Positions 43,701 through 55,700 of a stretch of DNA of 64,000 nt are shown piece by piece; within the stretch, counting starts at the first letter, position 1; the number at the start of each line of letters is the position of its first letter. Under the pieces are notes generated by a model that saw only the letters and a list, made by a program, of their open reading frames with translations, was not told where the DNA came from and searched no databases. Source of the DNA: Lineus longissimus (Eukaryota; Nemertea; Pilidiophora; Heteronemertea; Lineidae); contig NC_088310.1 of NCBI RefSeq assembly GCF_910592395.1, positions 1,309,501-1,373,500 of the forward strand, written 5' to 3'. The translations under genes and the position numbers were made by a program.

Positions 43701-46700
43701 AGCAACACATTCGAGTTCCCGCTTTTGAAATCCTCATTTCCACTTACAGTTGGCATCTAGGTGACTGGGACGATTGCTCCAAGACGTGTGACGGTGGCTA
43801 CCAGTTCAGGATGGTCTACTGTGAGCAGGTACGCGGTGACATAGCGATGGCAGTGGATGATACCGTCTGTATTGAACAACAAGGTGCCATGCCTCCTACG
43901 CAGCAGAGGTGTAACACGCAGACCAAGTGTCCTCGTTGGGAGGTTGGAAGGTGGTCCAAGGTAAGCTCTTGGTTTATTTCTTATATTATGCATTGTCAGA
44001 AGACTTGGCTCAGCTTTGATTGTCTTCCCCTTCTTGTTTTACTCCCAGCCTTTAGTCTCTGTAGCATGGTTGAGCCTACAGAAAATGGGTGGAACTAATC
44101 CAGAGAGTGGGTTTGAGCCTACGGAGAATGAGTTGAACCTACAGAGAATGAGTTGAGCCTACAGAGAATGGGTTGAGCCTACAGAGAATGAGTTGAACCT
44201 ACAGAGAGTGGGTTTGAGCCTACGGAGAATGAGTTGAGCCTACAGAGAATGAGTTGAGCCTACAGAGAATGGGTTGAGCCTACAGAGAATGAGTTGAACC
44301 TACAGAGAGTGGGTTTGAGCCTACAGAGAATGGGTTGAGCCTACAGAGAATGAGTTGAACCTACAGAGAGTGGGTTTGAGCCTACAGAGAATGGGTTGAG
44401 CCTACAGAGAATGAGTTGAACCTACAGAGAGTGGGTTTGAGCCTACGGAGAATGAGTTGAGACCTACAGAGAATGAGTTGATTCAAACGAGGATGGGGTG
44501 AGCCTGACACTGACCAGTTTGTCTCTCCAGGCCATAGACTGTGGCTTCATGATCAAGGCCCACAGTCACAGGAACAGCATCCTATAATTGACATTTCAAA
44601 AGTCATTCTTTAATGTTGCAGTGTAACCAGATGTGTGGTGAAGGGAAGCAGACTAGAGTTGTGATGTGCCTGAGCCAGGAGATCGTCAACGGTAAAAAGC
44701 AGGTCCTCTCCAACAGCAGCTGTGAAGCTGGACTTCAACCCAAACAGGAGAGGGTGTGTGATGCTGGACCATGTGAGGGATATGAGTGGCTCACGACGTC
44801 ATGGAGCAAGGTACCTACCGTACAATAATCTTTTTAGCTCACCTCATGTCATCACATCTTGTCGGCATCTGGTGGCCACGTCTGACGCCTGTCACAACAT
44901 TGAATACAGTGGAACCCCGGTCAGTGACCGCCCCAGTAATGCGACCACCCTGCTATGACGACCAAGAAATTCACAATTTTGAACTTTTGAAAAAGTTCAA
45001 CAATTTTGACGGGAAAACTTTCCACGGGATATTTCTACATCTAATCCATTTCTTTCAGTGTTTTGGGCCTTGTGACAACTCCGTACAATCTCGCGAGGTC
45101 GTGTGTGCGAGCAGAAGGGGGATTGTTCAATCCATTGCCAAATGTGATCCGAGAAGGAAGCCAGATGCAAAACGTCCTTGTCTAGAGGGGAAAGGTCGCT
45201 GCAAGGGATTGTGGTTTGCCTCCGAGTGGAGCGAGGTGAATTGACTATTAGATTATATTCCTGTAAAGAATAAAGACAGGATTGTGCTTCCTATGGCATG
45301 TAAAATGATGGAATTTTCGTTGTGTCCCCTGCTCATAGAGTTTGGATTGATGGATCCTCTGTGTCTGATCTCTGAATAGAGGTGCACTGATCAACTGTAG
45401 GAGGAAACCTTAGAACCCAGAGGTGACAGGCACTGATGTTTCAACATCACACCCCTCTGACAGCCCAGTTGGCATGAGGAAGTTTGTCCTGCAAACAGAG
45501 GTTCCGGTAACAAGAGATTTTGTGTTTTTTCAGTGTTCCAGCAACTGTGGCCGCGGTTTCCAAGTTCGTAGCGTCTACTGTGTTGCGATTGAGGGAGAGA
45601 AGATTCGCCGCCTCCCCGATTCGTCCTGTCTTTCCCACATGAGGATGGTTGATAGACAGGAATGTATCAACAGAGATTGTGACCCAACATGGTTTGCTGG
45701 TCCTTGGGCTACGGTAGAGACTATGTTTAACACTAACTTACACTTGTAAAACTCAATTAAAGCGAACTGGAACCGCCAAGCCAGTTCGTATGACCTCGTT
45801 TTCATTCCCCGCGTATCGGGTGATCAGAGCGAGGCATGAATGAAACATGGCGCCTAGCTGTCAATCATTCAGTGACGTCACTACTATGGAATTTACTACG
45901 AAAATTCATGAATGAAAGATCGCATGACTCACGTGATTCTCACATGATTCTCAATAATAACAAATTGAACTGCGCATGCTCGGGCACTGGGGGCGGAGCT
46001 ACAAATCTGAACTCGACTTTCTCGGGCGGTGAAAGTCGAAAAGTTGAATAAATCGCTCAGCGGTTCCAGTTCGCTTTAATGTATCTTTCTTTTTGCTGGG
46101 CCTCAGCTTGCGAATTATAAGATTGATGCCTCTTGGCAATGACATTGGCTCCAGGTGAAAATTCTGAACAGAGTGACTACAAACATGGTTTAGTTTGTCC
46201 TGGAAACTCCTTGTTCAGTCTGCTCGGAGGATAGTCATAACCTAGTTCTCTGTCACACTAATAACATAACTCAGCAAATATCTACATGGATTGGACTATA
46301 TGAATGGTGGGAATCACTGAAACTTCACAAGTCTTAAAACTTGTTATCAATTATTGTTAGTTCAATGAAAGCTTGATGCAACACCAATCGTTTAGTTTGA
46401 AAGCCTGTTTGAAAACAGAGATAACTTCCCTTTCTTCACAGTGTTCGGCTCCGTGTGGAGGTGGATATCGTCGTCGAGACATCCTGTGTATCCACGGTGG
46501 ACAGATTGAAAAAATAAAGCGGTGTAAATATCACTTGAGGTTGGATGCCAAGGAATCGTGTAACTCGCATCCGTGTGATGACGGTATGTTGATTTCTTTT
46601 AAACCATTCAGAAAACACTGTGCCTCATTCAATATGTCGTCAAACTGAAAGATCTTAGTACTGGCTTCACACTTTCGAACTTGGTCATGCAATACCTTGA

Positions 46701-49700
46701 AAAGACCCCTTCCAGTCTGCAATACTTTATACTCAGGGATTACTTAATTGTCTCATGATGTGGCTTAGCTGTCTTGAGGGAGAAAGTGTCTTGGAGGGGG
46801 ATTCTGAATCTCGACAATTACAAAATCTCCCTTTTCAATTAATTGTTCAGATTCTCAAATGTAGATTTGCTCTCAGACAGTATGTGACACACTGACTATC
46901 TTTGCAGACAATCTGATTGTAACAGAGGGCTGTAAGAGTTCACGGTATGGTTGCTGCCTGGATGGCCTGTCTGCTGCCCTCGGGCCCCAGTATGCTGGCT
47001 GTGACAGCGCCTCCATGGAGAAGGATTGTCTGAATGCTGCCTTTGGCTGTTGCTTGGATCGCAAGACTCCTGCTCAAGGACCATTCAACTTTGGATGTCC
47101 CATGTTCACGTGCAAGGTAAACTCTCTTAAACGTGCATTGTATGTGGACAATGGAGCTTATTGGAGCTTATCAGCATATTTAAGCCGCTGAAGGTCTCTG
47201 TGCTCAATGCTAGGACCCTCTGAGTGAGACCTGTAAAGGCTTGGCCTTGGAAAGAATACTTGCCTAAACCTTAACCTTACCTTGGCTGTCAGGTGGTGAC
47301 AAGAAATACGGTACTCTGATCAGGGGGGTTTTGATCTAGAATCAAAGAAGACCAGACGATGTTATTGGGTGATCTCTGATTTCAGACTTCTAAACACGGT
47401 TGTTGTGATGATGACCTTACTGCAGCTGATGGCCCAAACAAGGAAGGTTGCCCAGAAGTTGTCAACTGTGAGCTGTCGAAGTACGGTTGCTGTCCGGATG
47501 GCTTCACTGCTGCAGGAGGGCAGAAAGCCAATGGAGAAAAGGTTGGCTGTCCGGAGAAAAGGACAGAGCTACCTTGTGTTCTGACCCAGTTTGGATGCTG
47601 CAGTGATGGGGAAACTGCTGCCACTGGTAAGAAAGAAAGAGCTAGATGCTTGACCTTGCCTGATTGAGTTGGTAGATGGATTGTCGATTTCTATGATCAT
47701 GGCAAGATGGAGTTCTACCCTGTTTTGTGTCATCAAGCATTTCGACTGTTGGCTGTCTTAATTTGACAGTCGTGTTGTCAGACCTTGTCTCAAATGTGAC
47801 ATGACAAATATTCAAATCTGAAAATGCTTTGCGTTAGAATCTCTTTTGAAGTCCTGTTGTTATTTAGGGATGTTTGCTTACAATCTGAATTCAAATTCTG
47901 AATTTGTTTCTGTTTTGTCTCCAGGGCCCAATGAAGAAGGCTGCATGGAAGGTTCTGGGTCTGTCTGTGAAGATTCGGTTTATGGTTGCTGTGAAGACGG
48001 ATTCTCACCTGCAAACGGACCCAACCGGGGAGGTTGTGACACCAATCCCATCCCAGAATCATTAACAACAGTGACACCTGTAAAAAGAAAAGAACAGCCT
48101 GTACATATAACCACTGCCATGAATAATATCCCTGCTTCCATAACCACTCCTCATCCTCCACCAAAAGTGGTCACTTTACCAGCTCAACAGAAGGAGTATG
48201 CGTGTCTCAACTCTGCATTTGGGTGCTGTCCAGACATGGTCTCTGAAGCTATTGGCCCTGACAATGAAGGTTGTCCTGTCGTCATACCTCCTGAAATGAC
48301 AACTGCTGTTGCCGAGGTAGCTACCTCGAGTGGGGAGGTTGTTGACGGAGATGATACCACAAGTAGCGGTTTCATCAGCGAGCCTGCAGAGGTCGTTACC
48401 ATCCCTGTAACGGCTGAGGTTGAGACTACCATCGATCCTGGCAGTGGAAGCTCTGAAGATGATGGGGAGGAGAATATTGATGGCACTGCTTTCCCTGCAA
48501 CAGAGCCAGCCTCTACTGCTGTACCAGTGACAAGACAACCTGTCTTACCTGCTACGACAACTGTTCAAATCGCAACGGAAGTTCCACTCATCAATCTGAC
48601 AGTACTTCATTGTAATGTGTCCCAATATGGGTGCTGTCCTGACAATGTGAGTGTGGCTCTTGGACCTGATGAGGAGGGTTGTCCAAACATCACAACCAAT
48701 CAGTCGAGTATCAATTGTAACATGACTGACTTTGGATGCTGCAATGATCAGTTGACACCAGCGTCAGGATGGGAGATGGAAGGATGTCCTGAAATGACAA
48801 GATCACCCCCTACCATGGTTGAACTAACGACAGCTTCGACGGAGGTTACAGTACCGCCCGAGCCAGTCAGCTCAGATACACCAACACGTGCACCTTTTGT
48901 GAACATGTCTGAGCTGTATCCAGAGATAGAAGTCATAGAAATCGACACTGAAATGGATTGCAACGCATCTATATTTGGATGCTGTCCTGATCGTTTCACC
49001 CCAGCTAAAGGTTTAGACAATGAAGGTTGCTCTGATGGTGATGAGAATCCAACGACTGAGGAAATTCCCGATTATGCGTATTGGACTGTAGAGGCTAAGA
49101 TTGATATGGATAAGTTTCCGTGCCGTAAAAGTCGATTTGGTTGTTGTCCCAACGGTCGCTTCCCCGCAAAGGGTCCAAATCAGGAGGGGTGTGCTTCTAC
49201 AACAACGATGACAACAGTTGCCATGACGACAGCTCGTCCTACACCCTCTGGGTCTCCATGCATCCGCAGCGAATTCGGCTGCTGTAAGGATGGCATATCT
49301 TTTGCTTTCGGGCCAAACTTCAAAGATTGTGACAAAGAGATGGAAGGAAGTTGTGAAAACTCTCAGTACGGCTGCTGCCCGGATGGCACGGCTGCACAAG
49401 GTGAAAACAAGACGGGTTGTACGGACTCGATGGCGGTGTTCGAAGTCCCTGATTGTATTTATAGTGATTTTGGTTGCTGTCTTGATGGGGCCACTCCAGC
49501 CACTGGACCAGATTATCAAGGATGTGGTCACGAGATTGATTGTACTTCAACGAAGTTTGGATGTTGTCCCAAGAGCAAGTTGGCTGCAACTGGTCTTGGT
49601 TACGAAGGATGTCCTAGTGATGTGATGCCTGGCAGTAAGTTGTACACATTTCTTTTTCTCAACCTATCTTAACTGTAAACACCTTGTTTTAACTGAAAAT

Positions 49701-52700
49701 GGGAAGACTTTTGGTCTGATTAGTTTGATAACATCTAGAATTATCTCCATGGCACTTACCAGTTGTTATAAGTGGTCGTTGTATAGGGCCTTCTCAAAAA
49801 TAAGGCTGCAGTGGTTGAATACACAACAACTTCATCCCAGTTTGCCTTACCATTCCAACCATTCACCACAGATAAGCCAAAGGTGCACCTTTTGCCAGCA
49901 TGTTTGAATTGATACTTGGGGTGTGTTGGCAGGCTTGATAATCACTTTCCCATTCCTAATTTCAGAACTGTGCATGGAGCCGAGCTCAACTGGTTCATGT
50001 CGAAACTTCTCTGTAATGTGGTACTTTGACCAAGCTTATGGAGACTGTGCCCGTTTCTGGTACGGTGGCTGTGAAGGAAACAAGAACCGCTTCGCAACGA
50101 GGGAGGAATGTAAATCAACTTGTGTTGAACCTGAAGGGACTGGTGAGTTGTCTAGCTGTTACTCTCATCATATCAGGGAACAACTGTTCGCTAAACACAT
50201 AGGCATTGGCTTTTGATGTGAGGGAAAAATTGGGTGCCTGCAGTGACATAGAACATTCTGCTGAAGTCTGTGAGGACCGACCAGATGAAATATATAAGAA
50301 GAGATACATCAAAAGCCATACTTGGAAGTAATAGGTTGTTGGTTACTTCAATGGTGACTGTTGGTGCTCCCTGTCACTTCTCTCCAATCTTTTCCAGATA
50401 TCTGTGTCTTGCCAAAAGAGAGTGGTGATTGTGACGACTCGGATCTGAGCTACTATTATGAGGCGAAGAGTATGAAATGTCTTCAGTTCACCTACACGGG
50501 ATGCAAAGGCAACAAGAATAGATTCAAGACGATTGAGGAATGCGAGAAGAGATGCCTGGTTCCAAGAAAACAAAGTAAGTTTTTCCTAAAGATGTTTTTG
50601 TATCTTTGTCGTAGCAACTGGTTGGACTGACAGAATGCTGTCCTAAGGTGTCCTGATTAAAGAGGACAAGTTGAAATATACATTTCTGTACCAAAACCAG
50701 TGTCCCTATCAGAGAGGGTGTTCTGCTAAGGGAGGTAGTTACTAGGACCTGTTTCGATGTGGTCTCTTTTTGTGTCCTTGGGACATTCAAAAACTCAGGA
50801 TTTCTCTTCTTCACTACAGATCGCTGTGCTCAGCTGAAGATCAGTGGTCCTTGTAATGGAACCATCCAGAGGTGGTACTATAACTCAGCAAATGGTCAGT
50901 GTGAGGACTTCATTTATGGAGGCTGTAAAGGCAACACCAATAAGTTCTACACTAAGAGAGAGTGCGAGTGGATGTGTGCAAGAGATGTGGAGAAAGGTAT
51001 GCCATCCAGACACTGATGATCTCTAATACAGACTCGGTTCTCATGTAGTCATAAGCAGTTTAAAAGCCAACACATGACTAAAAGACATCAGACACTTCAG
51101 AAAACACGACAGGATGTCACTTGGGTCAGTAAAACAGACTGCTTTGAGATATGATGTATGAGCAAGCCTCTGATGAAATGATAGCAATTGTTGGAATAGC
51201 TTTCTCTTCTCTATCTTCATTCGCACTTCAGTTTGGAATCCTGATTGCTGACATTGAGTCTGGAGATCAAGGGACATTTTCATTGACTAAAACGTTTGTC
51301 TTCCAGCTACCTGCGATGAGAAAAAGGTGGCTGGCCCCTGCACCCAGTCACACCCCAGCTTCGCCTACGACCACGAATCAGACCAATGTGAGGCATTTGA
51401 TTACTCGGGGTGTGGTGGCAACAGGAACAGGTTCCATAGCTTCAACGACTGCAGCAGGAAGTGTGTCAAGGAGCAAATAGGTAGGTCAAGAGTTAATCTT
51501 CATTCTTCATCTTCATACTTGTGCAAGTAAGAACCACTTGGCAATGTACTGTTGTCAGGAAACGTCCGTTGAAGTTGGTCATCAAGAGGGAATTAGCTAA
51601 CCTCGATTAACCTAGACAATTAAAGAAGGCTCATTCCTGTCTACCATTGATTCATTTCAGACACGTGTTCACTGAAACCAGAATCCGGTCCTTGTACCGC
51701 ATACTCCAAGCGATGGTTCCACGATCCTGAAGATGGTTATTGTAAGGAGTTCTATTTTGGTGGCTGTCAGGGAAACGCCAATAACTTTGAGACCCATGAG
51801 GAATGCAAGGCGGGCTGCAATGCGACTGATCCACCTAAGGAAGGTATGCAGGTCATTTCATTGCACAGTGTAGAAAATACTTCTCAATGCACACTACAAA
51901 ATATGATATTCAACACAGACACATCGAGCGTGACATTCGGCAAGTCACTTTACGATTAATACCACTTCCTTTACCAGGGTCGCAATTCAGACATCTTGTA
52001 CAATGTGTTCCGTGATTGTCCCGCAACCATTTTCATCTGGGGAACACAGGGTTAGCTGCTGTTTTGTGTAGACACCCATTATTGCCTCACGAGCAGAAGA
52101 GGATCAAATTCCATGGTCATTTTATCCCATTCCAGAGGAGCGTGCAGACACGTGCATGCTGCAGCGTGAAACTGGTCCGTGTCGAGGTAAACTTGAGAGA
52201 TGGTACTTCGACAGAGATATGGGGAAGTGCATGACATTCACCTATGGAGGTTGCCAGGGCAACGAAAACAGGTAAAGCATGGTTGCTTTTGAGACAAACA
52301 GACTTTGTGTTAGTCATCCTCGAGCACAGAAATGTCAAATATCTTTGGCGACATCCCCAGGCAGATGTGTCTGAGATGTCTTTACTATGCCACATTCTTT
52401 CCAGGTTCTTGACAAGGAAGCGCTGCATCACAACTTGCCCAGAAGTCACCACACCCGCACCGACGACTACTACTGTTGCTACGACGACCACTACCACTAC
52501 CACCACCACTACCACAACTCTCGCTCCCACTACTACAGAAGGAGGTAGGCTCATTTCGTGTTGATACAATTTTGCTATGTAAAATGTACAGGGCCAATAC
52601 AGTGCAGAAATTTATTTCATTGGCCCTCTATCACATCTCTATTACATGTGCATCCCGAGAATCCAAGTGGCGACCTCAGAGTGACAAGCACTGATGTTCC

Positions 52701-55700
52701 CTTGATGCACCACTCTAACAGAATCACATGCTTGATTTAAAGATTTTGATTTGTTTGATCTGACTGATGTACCACATCTCTTCAGATGTATGTCTCCAGC
52801 AGCGTTACTCTGGTACCTGTAATGGTTTCTACCCAGTGTGGTACTTCAATGCACAGCTGAAGACGTGTCGACGCTTCTTATACGGTGGATGTGACGGCAA
52901 TGGGAATCGTTTCGATAGCTTCGCGGAATGTGAAAATAGATGCGTTTATAAAATGACCACACCATCTACTGTCCTTATAGAGGAGGTATCTACCACAGTC
53001 ACAATGGAGCCAGAGGTCACAGGTAAGCTTCTTGTTGATGATCTATCTTCTTTCATTTTCTACATCTCGGGTATGAATTGTCTGATACGAATCTGAAGTC
53101 TTGTCCGTAACCTCGGTGAATGTGACATTGTCTTGATCACAACCTTGGATGGCCTGAAATAGAACTATCATATCATGATTTAACACGTATCTTTCAGTGT
53201 TTGACTTGTGCCAAGAACCCGTTGATGCCGGACCATGCGATGCTAGGTTGGTGAGATGGTACTTTGATAAAGACTATGGTGACTGCCGGTGGTTCCTCTA
53301 CGGCGGCTGTAAGGGAAATGCAAACATATTTGATTCAGAGGCCGAGTGTAAACAGATATGCATTGATAGAAAATTGAAGAGTGAGTAGAAGACATCAGGT
53401 CAAGTCAGATGTGTTTCAATGGGTTTCTGGTGTTCAATTCGTAGAATCAATGGCACACCAGGTTGCCCCACGAATGAGATGAGATTCTGTGTACCTGCGT
53501 ATATGGCGAAGTCATGGCAAAATACTTATGTACGAGGAGGCATTGTTATGCCAAAGAGCAGTGATAAAAGAAGAAGACAACACCTGTCAAGGTAGTGACA
53601 CGACAAGAGACCTTCCTTATAATTGACAAGTGCACCACATGTTATCAGTCGGCCCTAATGTACTTGTACTTCCCATTACATGTCGGTCGTTTCTTACTCT
53701 TTCACAGAATCAGAGATGTGCTCCTTAGCCAAAGAACCAGGTCCCTGTAAGGCCATTCTCCCCCGTTATTACTTCAACCATGAGAAGGAGTCCTGTGAAC
53801 ACTTCTACTATGGAGGATGTGAAGGAAATGCTAATCGCTTCATTTCGGCTGCTGAATGTGAGAGCTCCTGTGTCGAGGAGACTTTTGAGATCAAGTCCAT
53901 GGTTCAAGGTGAGTTACGGATACAAATGGGAAAGGAGATTGTGTATCAACTGTTGCCCAAAGGAATAGGAAGAAGAAATATGATAAACTGAACATTGTCC
54001 TTACTTTGGGGCTGTTGTTGGATCCAGGAGGTAAATATTATGCTATTCCTCTAGTAGGAAATACCTTATGGGCTATTATAGGTCTAATTGTCTATTGCTT
54101 TCGTTTCTAGATATTTGCCATCTGCCCCGGGAAGTTGGCAAATGTTATGACTCGATGCCAAGATGGTACTTCAGTTACACAACGCGTATGTGTCACCCGT
54201 TCAACTACACAGGCTGCGATGGGAATGGAAACCGATTCAACTCGAGAGAGGAATGTGATACCTACTGTAGGCCTGAAGTCATTGAAGGTGGGTTGGAATG
54301 AGTGAATGAAGAAGAAGTTGAGACAAGTTCACCAAATGAGTTAATGCATCACAAATATTTGCACCCATGTCCCGTATCAAAGAAAGTCATAGACGTACAA
54401 GTGATTTCTGATTTCAGATATTTGCGTCCTTCCAAAAGCTGTGGGCTCCTGTAACATGAACATTCCAAGATGGTACTATGACCGTGTCACAGCCAAATGT
54501 CGACAGTTTGAATATGGTGGATGTCATGGAAATCGCAATCGGTTTGTCTCAGAAGTTGAGTGCTACTATTCGTGTGTTACGAGGGCCATTCCTACTCCTA
54601 GTCCGACCACAACAACTACTATCTCGACAACTACATTCGGTAAGTGTTAAAGGCCTACCATGCAGTGAGACAGTGAGACTCTTCAGGCCCCTGTTGAAAT
54701 CTTGCCCATGTCCTTGGTCTTTTCGTCAAGAAATGTATTGAACAGCACAACCTTACTTGTAGAAAAGTCACAATGTATGTTCTGATTTGCAGATCCATGT
54801 GAGAAACTCCAGTGCAACTTGCTCTGTCCCTACGGTCAGGCAATTGAAGATGGTTGTGAGAGGTGCAGGTGCCATGACCCTTGCCACAATATCCACTGTA
54901 CCTCTGACATGAGCTGTGCTGCTGAAGAGGTCCAGTGTGTCACCTTCCCATGCCCGCTGGCAAGGCCTGTCTGCAGACTAAGTAAGTGTCATGTGCCCTA
55001 CCCCTTATCAAATTCACATCCAGTACAATCTTATCAGATGCATTCGTCTGTACTTGCTCTGGGTTTCTGGGAATTCTCATTCTTTATTGAACTGTTCATT
55101 GATGGAGATGATAAAACCAATAGTCCTTGTTTCCCGGAGTGACCACAGGACAAACGGGCATTAACTTTAACTTGGTGTAAGTAAGTAGACGTCCCAAGTT
55201 TATCTCATAGTGGAAGTTTATTGGTTGGAGTCCATACTTGGAGCAGTCTCTCTATAAACATATAAAAATACCTTTTCCACATTTAGAAATCAAGCCTGGA
55301 ATCTGTCCCCTGGCTGTCAGAAGCTCCAATCATGCCAATAGTCGTGATATCTGTGTTGTGCAGTGTCTCTCTGATGCTGACTGCAAGGATGAGAGCAAAT
55401 GCTGTCAGACTGGATGTGGTGCAAAGTGCCTTGTCCCGGTTAAGATAAGTAAGTTGGTGAATTGAATATGTCCTTGACAAGTCAATTTAATTGCCTCAAA
55501 GACCCTATCCAGGTCATCAGTAGCTTGTGATGGACCACTCCTCCTACGCTAAAGACTGAGACGCATTGCTAATTGACACACTAGTTCACTTTGAGAGAAT
55601 GAACCATGTGGACGACACCATTCTCATCCAACTTGAATATTTTGTATTGCAGTTACGGTGAAGCCACCAGAGGATAAAGCTTGCAAGAGTTCATTGTATG

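Larger units (their letters stand above)
43040..46583 (+). other. Papilin TSP1 repeats 2-7
   Basis: Six thrombospondin type 1 repeats, each starting with a Trp motif at the end of one exon and completing in the next: [40 protein letters not shown] plus [16 protein letters not shown] plus [15 protein letters not shown] plus CSSNCGRG, and WFAGPWAT plus CSAPCGGG. Repeat 5 has lost the usual CGGG glycine pattern. Confidence 0.9.

Noticed and set aside
44786-45244. 152-aa plus open frame
   Set aside because: Read-through from intronic MITE sequence into papilin exon 13 (45059-45235).
49013-49531. 172-aa minus-strand open frame
   Set aside because: Antisense shadow of the papilin cassette exon 47925-49634, which has strong domain evidence on the plus strand.
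52385-52597. Ser/Gly-rich minus open frame
   Set aside because: Antisense of the Thr codon-rich linker in papilin exon 25.
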